Positions 43,301-48,656 of a stretch of DNA of 48,656 bases are shown piece after piece; the stretch's first letter is position 1, and every line of letters starts with the position of its first letter. The position numbers and the translations under genes are program-made. The DNA is from an uncultured Pseudoflavonifractor sp. Its GTDB lineage: Bacteria; Bacillota; Clostridia; Oscillospirales; Oscillospiraceae. The stretch spans positions 1 through 48,656 of the forward strand of contig NZ_CALXGI010000017.1 in NCBI RefSeq assembly GCF_944387805.1. Direction: 5' to 3'. Below the pieces are notes generated by a model. That model was not told where the DNA came from. It did no database searches and worked only from the letters and a program-made list of their open reading frames with translations.

Positions 43301-44403
43301 AGCTGGACCTGGGCTTTACAGAACTGAACCGGGATCAGGGGCTTGACGAGTGCGCACGGCAGGCGATTAGCAATACCCAGGCCTCTGCCCGGGGCCGCAC
43401 GGTGGCAGAGATGGGGGAGGCCATATCCAGCAACTTTCAGCGGTACAGAGGCAGCCTCTCCAACTACCATCCCGAGATCAAAATCCGGTTTGACCCGCCC
43501 GGCCGGCCTGCCCAGCTCCGGCAGCGCTATGTCATCACGCTGAAGAAGAACAGCAGAGAGCTGTCGCTCTATGAATTCATCCAGTCCCTGCAAACCGACA
43601 TCGACACCACAGAGGCCCTGCTGGACGATAAGGACCGGGAGCTGTTTGAGAACATTCTGACCGAGACCGTCAGCCATACACTGCGCGCCCGCATTGAGGA
43701 GAGCGCCCAGTGGACCAGAAACATGACCGGACTGATGGCCGGGCTGACCACCTCCATGGGGTTGAAGTTCAGCCTGGAATGGAAGGAGAAAAAGTCGGAG
43801 GGCGCGGGGGAGCTGGATACCGCCCAGTTGGTCACCTTCCTGAATAAGGACCGGGCGCTGCTCACTCCGGAGGACAGCCAGCGGGTTTCAGGCCATTTCC
43901 GCAGCAAGGTCAAGCGGGCCAGGGAGGAAGCCCATATCCAGGGAATTCCGGTCAATTATGCAGACCTGATCCGTTCTGTGCTGGACTACCGCAGCTGGTA
44001 TGAATTCCGCCTGTTCTACCAGCAGGGCGACGGAGACAGGAAGGAGCTGACCGAACGGGCCTTTAACTGGTTCAGCGGCGGCGAAAAGGCTATGGCCATA
44101 TATGTGCCGCTGTTTGCGGCGGTCTCGGCCCAGTATTTGAAGGGCGGAGAGGCATGCCCCCGGCTGATGGCGCTGGACGAGGCGTTTGCCTGTGTGGACG
44201 ATCAAAATATCAGTGCCATGTTTGAGCTGGTTGGGATTCTGGAGTTTGATTACATCATGAATTCCCAGTTCCTGTGGGGATGTTACGCCTGCGTAACCGA
44301 CCTGGACATTGCGGAAATGCACCATCCGCCTAACACCCCGGTGGTCACCGTTCTCCACTACCATTGGAATGGCGCGCAGAGAGCTTTGGAGGACGGCGCG
44401 TAA
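40360..44403 (+). CDS. jetC: Wadjet SMC-like ATPase JetC (TIGR02680-like)
   Basis: A 1347-residue SMC/MukB-like ATPase. Walker A spans G33-S40 (GNNAAGKS); long Gln/Glu/Arg-rich coiled coils follow; the C-terminus has the ABC signature WFSGGEKAMAIYVPLF and Walker B ending in D1273-E1274 (LMALDEAF). The N-terminal RPERLDPFGSRDRKMEFYLL is typical of TIGR02680. JetC is thought to extrude DNA loops so that JetD can recognise and cut small circular plasmids. Start: GGGGAGG (40347-40353) directly precedes ATG 40354 and is correctly spaced for ATG 40360, so the latter is chosen. Intact and full length. Confidence 0.93.
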   Translation: MSRWKMNKLGFLNFWLYDQEEFQLHNGHILLRGNNAAGKSITTQSFIPFILDGDRRPERLDPFGSRDRKMEFYLLGDNERDESTGYLYLEFRKPGVEEYRTIGVGMRAQKGKGIDFWGFCLRDGRRIGDDGVQLYETVGKQKLPLTKQKLRNLIGDAGCWAESQTKYKEMVNAQIFGFRDIRQYDRLVQLLILVRAPKFSKDFRPSEVKKILNESLQVLTDEDLSAMVSTMEQMDNLEDTLHSYNTAVQDARIMAREYTRYNQYIMAGKGQAYLDARNRTQSLRGQLQDGERQRQDIARQLEEQTKRMRRSDQLLKQARAQRLSMGEDDLSAKQNRLSHMADTCKHLEEQLGQGQEQLQKMEDSIQKKEARLRQMNREEEDARAALRLTMRELNGQNELLMLGQEHEQYVRSLQTECLERDHQALWMALKQRTRQIKAVLDCLRQTETARGRYDAACQALDQSENAAQEAERRVRDTRVQERAERDKLLEAFTQRRDQNTQLEIPQEIWLELRRGLIDYRTPADWTPIRNQLDGCERKAASALRGEQIRAEGVLSELQKKCGELEYHRRQIESQPEPIPPRREQTEATRIQLMMRGVPCAPLYELVEFAPGLPQERQALLEAQLLDAGLLDALVVPDDRIPEIQELLAEYPDRFLVPGPAAADPIDSLIPDAAGRFPQEAAACLRSISRSDLSAETALLEDGRFRCGMVRGHSRAEGPAGFVGAAARAENRRRQLQALEEELKRLGVEIQAAQRKISDLGARLEQLQLERSQMPTAEELDQALIQLEKAQNAFQQAEKEKKRCLDEEQKTKQAWAALDQESRSRSMGLPYERTVEAYQEAQEAADGYQEALNVVERSRQKLNYAICSSQSEQDRIDELRDQADNKKKDNYNIQNAISVQQAAMRELQDFLNQPENRARASRLAQLDREIQVQDAENREAGNQCIRLKSELDRVDEAIQGRKQRLTDAVIDEQDLEGYFKEELDLGFTELNRDQGLDECARQAISNTQASARGRTVAEMGEAISSNFQRYRGSLSNYHPEIKIRFDPPGRPAQLRQRYVITLKKNSRELSLYEFIQSLQTDIDTTEALLDDKDRELFENILTETVSHTLRARIEESAQWTRNMTGLMAGLTTSMGLKFSLEWKEKKSEGAGELDTAQLVTFLNKDRALLTPEDSQRVSGHFRSKVKRAREEAHIQGIPVNYADLIRSVLDYRSWYEFRLFYQQGDGDRKELTERAFNWFSGGEKAMAIYVPLFAAVSAQYLKGGEACPRLMALDEAFACVDDQNISAMFELVGILEFDYIMNSQFLWGCYACVTDLDIAEMHHPPNTPVVTVLHYHWNGAQRALEDGA

Positions 44404-45686
44404 TGAGAGAACAAGTGAAAGCGTGCGTGGAGTATTTCCGCGCTCACCCCGGATATCGCCGCCTTCTTGCGGAGCTGCGGCAGAAATACCAGCGCTATGG
44501 CCGGCCGGCGGGAACAATCTGTCTGCCGGACGCCACAGAGGAGGAACGGGAAGCGGCCCGGCTTCTCTTTGGCAGAGCCTTTGCGCAGCCCCTCCGTTTT
44601 GCGTCGTCGCAGTTTGAAGCGGCCCTCCAGCAGACCCGGTTCCAGGATGTCTGTCTGCGGGAGCTGCTGGAGGCATACTTCGGCGGAGAGATTACGACCA
44701 AACGGGAGGCCAGAGAGGCGCTGGATCAGCGCCTCTCCGCCCTGCTGGGTCAGGCAGCGGATGCTGCCCGTGGAGAGAGCAGCATCCGCTGGCTCCAGTC
44801 CCTGAAGGCGCGGCAGGGAGGCGGATACGGGCTGCTCCGCCGGGAGGCGGCCAGAGCACCGGAGGCGGCAAGCGTCAGCCTGATGCGGGCCTGCCGGAGC
44901 ATGGACTGCCTGGAAAACCGGACGAAGCAGCCGGTCCGGCTGGCCGTGCTCAGCGCGGAGGCCACCTCGGATCCTCATGCGCTGGACAGCGGAACGGTGA
45001 GCGGGAAGCTGTTCCTGCATCTGCTGGCCCATAGCGCGGGGAGAGAGCTGCCAGACCGGGCGGAGCAGCGGGACGCGCTCTATTATGAACACGGCATCCT
45101 GTGCGACAGCATCTCCAGCCTGGTCACCCAGGTAGGGCTTGTTCTGGACACGGAGGACGGGGAGCACCCCGCCTACCGCCTGCTCCGGCAGCGGCATGAG
45201 GCGTGCACTCTGTCTCTGGCCAGCCTGTCTGGGCTCAGCGGCGCCCGCAGCCCCACAAAGCGGGCATATCTTGTGGAAAACGAGATGGTCTTTTCCCAGC
45301 TCTGTGATGAGGCCGCCCGGTTCCGTGCGCCCCTGATCTGTACGTCAGGGCAGCCCTCTGTGGCGGCGCTGCGCCTGCTGGATTTGCTGGCAGACAGCGG
45401 TACGGAGCTGTTTTACTCCGGAGACTTTGACGGGAAAGGGCTGTCCATCACCGTGCAGCTGTGGGCACGCTATCCCCGGCTGCTGCACCCCTGGCATATG
45501 ACGCCCGAGGACTACGAGCGGTGCTGCTCTGATGTAAAGCTGAGCAGCAGCAGCCTGGCACTGCTCCAGTGCTGCAGGGGAACGGCGCTGGAGTCCGCTG
45601 CCGCTGCAGTCGCCCGACGGGGATATGACGGCTATCAGGAGCTGCTGCTCCCCCAGCTGGAACAGGAACTTACGGAAGGGCCGTAA
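44403..45686 (+). CDS. jetD: Wadjet nuclease subunit JetD (TIGR02679/DUF2399-like)
   Basis: A 427-residue protein. The N-terminal half matches the TIGR02679 arm domain (for example ATEEEREAARLLFGRAFAQP), and the C-terminal half is a Toprim-like domain with the acidic residues expected for metal binding: VENEMVFSQL (Glu) and FYSGDFDGKGLSI (D-x-D), around CTSGQPSVAALRLLDLLADS. JetD cleaves the plasmid held by the JetABC complex. The start overlaps the jetC stop (TAATG). The catalytic acids are intact, so the operon looks functional. Confidence 0.88.
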   Translation: MREQVKACVEYFRAHPGYRRLLAELRQKYQRYGRPAGTICLPDATEEEREAARLLFGRAFAQPLRFASSQFEAALQQTRFQDVCLRELLEAYFGGEITTKREAREALDQRLSALLGQAADAARGESSIRWLQSLKARQGGGYGLLRREAARAPEAASVSLMRACRSMDCLENRTKQPVRLAVLSAEATSDPHALDSGTVSGKLFLHLLAHSAGRELPDRAEQRDALYYEHGILCDSISSLVTQVGLVLDTEDGEHPAYRLLRQRHEACTLSLASLSGLSGARSPTKRAYLVENEMVFSQLCDEAARFRAPLICTSGQPSVAALRLLDLLADSGTELFYSGDFDGKGLSITVQLWARYPRLLHPWHMTPEDYERCCSDVKLSSSSLALLQCCRGTALESAAAAVARRGYDGYQELLLPQLEQELTEGP

Positions 45687-45836
45687 CCGGGGACATGGGC
45701 GCGGGATTTTCAAACCAGACCGCCTGCGCACGGGTGGATCAAACAGCGGGTTTATGATATGCTTGTCGTACTTCGTCCGGGACGGGCGGGTAGGCGACAA
45801 TCCCGGAATAGAGGCTGATGTCGAAGGAGGCGGGCT

Positions 45837-47294
45837 ATGATTGATTTTTCCCAGATTGAGCAATACCGCGAGAATAACCGAATCGAAGCCAAAAAAGCTC
45901 TTGGCGGCCTTCCCCGGAGCATTTGGGAGACTTATTCTGCCTTTGCAAATACCATCGGCGGGATGATTCTCCTTGGCGTGGAGGAGCATGCGGACCACTC
46001 CCTGCACACTGTCAATCTCCCTGCGCCGGAGCGCCTCATTCAGGAATTCTGGAGCATCATCAACGACCCTCAAAAGGTCAGCGTCAATATTCTGACCAAC
46101 AGGCAGGTTCAGGTTGTCAACATCGATGGAGACAATATCATTGCCATTACGGTGCCCCGGGCCCAGCGGTATGACAGGCCGGTATATATCGACGGAAGCC
46201 CTCTGCGCGGAGCTTACCGCCGCAGCGGCGAGGGTGATTACAGGTGCACATATGAAGAAGTCCAGGCCATGCTGCGGGACGCGGCAATACAGACTCAGGA
46301 TATGAAGGTGCTGGATCATATCCCAATGGAGGGACTGGATAGAGAGAGCGTACGCCATTACCGCACCCGCATGGGAAACTATCGTCCCGGCCATGTGTGG
46401 GAGACGCTGGAGGATACCGAGTTTCTCTGCAAGCTGGGCGCAGCAGGCAGAGGGACAAATGGCGAACCGCACCCCACAGGCGCCGGGCTGCTGATGTTCG
46501 GCCGGGAGCAGGAGATCATCAGAGAATTTCCCAACTATTTTCTTGACTACCAGGAGCAGACCGGCGCGGGCGGCCTCTGTATGGAGCGAATGACCTCGTC
46601 CGCCGGCGGCTGGAGCGGCAATCTCTATGAATTCTACTTCCGCGTGTATGAAAAAATAGTCCGGGACGTCAAGCCTCCCGCCGGGGCCGCGCAGGAGGAA
46701 CAGGCGGATGCGGCGTCTCTTCACGGCGCTCTGCGGGAAGCGCTGGCCAACTGCATTGTAAACGCCGATTATTACGGCGCCTGCGGACTCTCTATCGTCA
46801 AGCGCAGGGACAGCATCGCCTTTTCCAACCCCGGCAGTTTTCGCATTGAGGTGGAGACAGCCAAAAGCGGCGGCGTCTCCGACCCGCGCAATGCGGCGCT
46901 GACCAGAATGTTCAACCTAATCAACATCGGAGAGGGCGCGGGCAGCGGTATTCCGAGCATCTATTCCGTATGGAGAAAGCTGGACTGGTCCCAGCCCGCC
47001 ATTGAGGAGCAATTTGCACCGGAGCGGACAACGCTGACACTGCCGCTTCGGAAGCTCAGCAGGAAAAGGCCGCTGGGAAAGGGAGGCGTCCCCAGGACGG
47101 CGCTGGTGCAGATCAAGAAAGGGCTGATCATTGCGTACCTGACAGACCATGTCAGCGCGGGGACAGGTGAGATTTCAGACTATATCCAGTTGAAGCCGTC
47201 CCGGACCCGGGAGTATTTGAAGAAGCTGATTGCCGAGGACATTGTTATGGCGGAGGGCAGCGGCAGAAACCGGGTTTATAAATTGAAAGCGTGA
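45837..47294 (+). CDS. AlbA_2 (Schlafen-type) domain protein with ATPase-like C-terminus
   Basis: A 485-residue protein with an N-terminal AlbA_2 domain (about residues 10-130; RIEAKKALGGLPRSIWETYS, then AFANTIGGMILLGVEE) and a C-terminal divergent GHKL-type region (LREALANCIVNADYYGACGL, then FNLINIGEGAGSGIPSIYSV), followed by a short helix-turn-helix-like end (QLKPSRTREYLKKLIAEDIV). This is the COG2865-type architecture, usually described as a DNA-binding or ATP-binding regulator; proteins of this type are frequent near defence genes. GAAGGAGGCG precedes the ATG. It starts 150 bases after jetD on the same strand with no terminator between, so it may be co-transcribed with the Wadjet operon. 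Confidence 0.85.
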   Translation: MIDFSQIEQYRENNRIEAKKALGGLPRSIWETYSAFANTIGGMILLGVEEHADHSLHTVNLPAPERLIQEFWSIINDPQKVSVNILTNRQVQVVNIDGDNIIAITVPRAQRYDRPVYIDGSPLRGAYRRSGEGDYRCTYEEVQAMLRDAAIQTQDMKVLDHIPMEGLDRESVRHYRTRMGNYRPGHVWETLEDTEFLCKLGAAGRGTNGEPHPTGAGLLMFGREQEIIREFPNYFLDYQEQTGAGGLCMERMTSSAGGWSGNLYEFYFRVYEKIVRDVKPPAGAAQEEQADAASLHGALREALANCIVNADYYGACGLSIVKRRDSIAFSNPGSFRIEVETAKSGGVSDPRNAALTRMFNLINIGEGAGSGIPSIYSVWRKLDWSQPAIEEQFAPERTTLTLPLRKLSRKRPLGKGGVPRTALVQIKKGLIIAYLTDHVSAGTGEISDYIQLKPSRTREYLKKLIAEDIVMAEGSGRNRVYKLKA

Positions 47295-47378
47295 ATGATG
47301 AACCTGAGTTTTGTTGCAGATACAACGGAATTTTCTGCTGAAATCGGGTATACTGCGGCCATAAGGGAGGTGAGGCCT

Positions 47379-47708
47379 GTGGAAGCCCTGCGAAATCTGC
47401 CCACGCAGCAGCCGGAAGCGCTGTCTCAGCTTATCTGCATTCAGCCCGGCCGGGTGGTCAGCATGTCCATGAGCCGGCGGGAGCAATGCCAAATGACCCT
47501 TCTGGCCTTTGGCGATGGGGAAAGCGTCAGCGAGGAGCGCTACTTTGGCGATACCCTCTACTATGTTCTGGAGGGTGAGCTGCATATCTCCATGGAGGGC
47601 GGCAGCCACCGGCTTTGCCCGGGGGACTGTCTGGCGGTTCCCGCCCGGGCATCCCATGCGGTGGCTGCACCGGGAGGCTGTAAGCTGCTGCAAATCACCC
47701 TTTCATAA
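47379..47708 (+). CDS. Cupin-fold protein, degenerate metal site
   Basis: A 109-residue cupin from GTG 47379, where GGGAGGTGAG (47365-47374) is well placed; ATG 47295 overlapping the previous stop has no ribosome site and would add residues unlike the paralogue next door. It is a clear paralogue of the following gene (both begin M/V-EALxxxP). In cupin motif 1 the position with the metal-binding His of the paralogue reads SEERYFGD, so that ligand is lost, while the motif 2 His (ASHAV) remains. A TATACT hexamer (47349-47354) lies upstream, without a good -35. Confidence 0.8.
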   Translation: MEALRNLPTQQPEALSQLICIQPGRVVSMSMSRREQCQMTLLAFGDGESVSEERYFGDTLYYVLEGELHISMEGGSHRLCPGDCLAVPARASHAVAAPGGCKLLQITLS

Positions 47709-47732
47709 GACCCTAAAAAGGAGGCGTTCCTC

Positions 47733-48083
47733 ATGGAAGCACTGATCAAAAATGTCCCTCATGCACAGCCCTTTGACCTGGCGGGACAGGTGACCTATGA
47801 AACCGGAAAGGTGGTCAGCCTGACCCTGGCTCAGCAGCCCGGCGTGGGTATCACCCTGTTTGCCTTTGACGCAGGAGAGGCCATCAGCACCCATGCCGCT
47901 CCGGGAGACGCCATGGCCACCATTCTGGAGGGAACCGCTCAAATCACTATTGACGGCGTTCCTCACACGCTGGGCGCAGGGGAGGCCATCATTATGCCCG
48001 CCGGAATTCCTCATGCGGTAAAGGCTGTCACTGCCTTCAAGATGTATCTGGTGGTGGCAAAGGCTCCGGCTGCGGCCCGGTAA
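47733..48083 (+). CDS. Cupin domain protein
   Basis: A 116-residue single-domain cupin. Motif 1 is GEAISTHAAPGDAMATILEG and motif 2 is PAGIPHAVKA, with histidines at expected metal-ligand positions. Small cupins of this kind in Clostridia have no defined substrate. AAAAAGGAGG precedes the ATG. It follows its diverged paralogue by 24 bases and is closed by a strong terminator, so the two form a short operon or the tail of the preceding one. Confidence 0.88.
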   Translation: MEALIKNVPHAQPFDLAGQVTYETGKVVSLTLAQQPGVGITLFAFDAGEAISTHAAPGDAMATILEGTAQITIDGVPHTLGAGEAIIMPAGIPHAVKAVTAFKMYLVVAKAPAAAR

Positions 48084-48104
48084 CGTCCGGCTGATGCTGA
48101 ACAG

Positions 48105-48151
48105 TTAAAAGCGCGTCCCCCATCCAAAATGGACGGGGGACGCGCTTTTAA
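48105..48151 (+). terminator. Strong terminator after the cupin genes
   Basis: Bases 48105-48121 and 48135-48151 form a perfect 17-bp stem that starts TTAAAA and ends TTTTAA, with a 13-base loop that can pair further. It lies 22 bases after the cupin stop and, being symmetrical, can also stop leftward transcripts from the minus-strand gene downstream. Confidence 0.93.
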
Positions 48152-48226
48152 CCAAAAATTCGGTACAGGAATGAGTGGTTATCAAGCTTTTTGAACTTGT
48201 CCAGGGCAAGAAACTGGCAGAGCCGG

Positions 48227-48571
48227 TCAGCGCACAGGGGTATCGCTGGGCTTAGCCTCCTCCTGGGTGGCCTCCAGCTTGAAGATAACCGGCCGCAGGC
48301 CGTCGTTGCAGCTGCAGATGGCTATGCCGGGCTTCCGGATCCAATCTCCATAATAGAATAGTTCCTTTTCCGCCCCATGGGCCAGGGCAAACACGTATTG
48401 ATAGATGGCCTTCCAGGCCTCGTCGCACAGCCCGGCCGGCTTGGCATAGTCGGCATAAAAGACCTGACCTGCCTGGAGCATGGGACAGGCGGTAAGGCTC
48501 TCCACACCGTATTCATCGGCCAGTTCCCTGTCCAGGGTAGTTTTTAGAACTGTGATCTTAACTCGCTTCAT
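48227..48571 (-). CDS. TIGR04076 family protein
   Basis: A 114-residue protein matching the TIGR04076 family over its length: MKRVKITVLKTTLDRELADE, CPMLQAGQVFYAD, GLCDEAWKAIYQYVFALAHG and CNDGLRPVIFKLE. The family has no known function; conserved cysteines (CPM, LCDEAW, CSCNDG) may bind a metal. The ribosome site AGGAGG (48582-48587, minus strand) is the inner end of the terminal inverted repeat and lies 10 bases from the ATG at 48571. It reads inward from the right edge, mirroring fliK at the left edge. Confidence 0.88.
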   Translation of the reverse strand: MKRVKITVLKTTLDRELADEYGVESLTACPMLQAGQVFYADYAKPAGLCDEAWKAIYQYVFALAHGAEKELFYYGDWIRKPGIAICSCNDGLRPVIFKLEATQEEAKPSDTPVR

Positions 48572-48581
48572 TGCATTGCTG

Positions 48582-48656
48582 CCTCCTATTACAATAAATT
48601 TGGACAGGAAAGCCGGGCAGCCAGTCCGGCTTTCTTTCCATCTCGTGCCTAAGCTA
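48582..48656 (-). repeat. Right arm of the perfect 75-bp terminal inverted repeat
   Basis: Exact reverse complement of bases 3-77. The hairpin lies at 48608-48634. On the plus strand this hairpin is followed by a CTTTCC-type pyrimidine tract, so it could act as a weak outward terminator. On the minus strand the arm is the leader and ribosome site of the TIGR04076 gene. The window ends at the last base of the repeat, so its true outer boundary is unknown. Confidence 0.95.

Noticed and set aside
37745..45686. Type I Wadjet or a chromosomal MukBEF condensin
   Set aside because: The JetA, JetB and JetD motifs fit the TIGR02677, 02678 and 02679 families better than DUF3375, DUF4194 and DUF3322/DUF2220, and MukBEF operons lack a JetD-type Toprim gene.
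1..48656. A giant transposon or linear replicon with terminal inverted repeats
   Set aside because: The left edge begins with TGTAG, reminiscent of some transposon ends, but there is no transposase, integrase, replication or telomere gene, no target duplication can be seen, and the content is ordinary chromosomal genes.

Overview
The window is a stretch of a low-redundancy, moderately GC-rich (roughly 58-60 %, by eye) bacterial chromosome. Gene content and order (FliY with CheC-like sites, CheC/CheD/CheV, FlbD, the TIGR02530 flagellar protein, a glycine riboswitch, strong AGGAGG ribosome sites) point to a motile Clostridia member of the Bacillota, probably Oscillospiraceae-like; the genus is inferred, not shown.

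Layout. Bases 86-23599 are one co-directional flagellar/chemotaxis operon: fliK, flgD, a TIGR02530 protein, flgE, flbD, motA, motB, fliM, fliY, cheY, fliO, fliP, fliQ, fliR, flhB, flhA, sigma-28, two rod/hook-basal-body genes, cheC, cheD, cheV, a degenerate EAL-HDOD protein and a 1439-residue PAS/GGDEF/EAL/GAF/GGDEF protein. A 17-bp-stem terminator closes it. The run covers the second half of a typical Firmicutes fla/che operon; the first half (flgB to fliJ) would have to lie left of the window. Bases 23.7-28.2 kb hold sbcD-sbcC behind a sigma-A type promoter, then an orphan TetR gene with a consensus-like promoter and a palindrome over its start site. Bases 29.0-30.9 kb hold a three-gene cassette of unknown function ending in a DUF1266 protein. 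Bases 31.0-32.7 kb hold a perfect sigma-A promoter, a tandem glycine riboswitch with terminator, and an alanine/glycine:cation symporter. An iron-type alcohol dehydrogenase (minus strand), a macro-domain fusion protein, a LysR regulator and an OGG1-like glycosylase follow.

Bases 37.7-45.7 kb carry a complete four-gene JetABCD (Wadjet) operon, an SMC-like plasmid-restriction system. All four proteins resemble the TIGR02677/02678/02680/02679 set, i.e. the type II form. An AlbA_2/Schlafen-type protein, two tandem cupin paralogues, a strong terminator and a minus-strand TIGR04076 protein complete the window.

The most unusual structural feature is at the edges. Bases 3-77 and 48582-48656 are a perfect 75-bp inverted repeat. 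Each copy contains a hairpin and ends exactly at an AGGAGG ribosome site that serves the first inward-facing gene (fliK on the left, the TIGR04076 gene on the right). Thus the whole 48.6 kb is bounded by inverted repeats and could be an invertible segment that connects or disconnects the late flagellar genes from an upstream promoter. A contig edge lying in a dispersed repeat is the main competing explanation.
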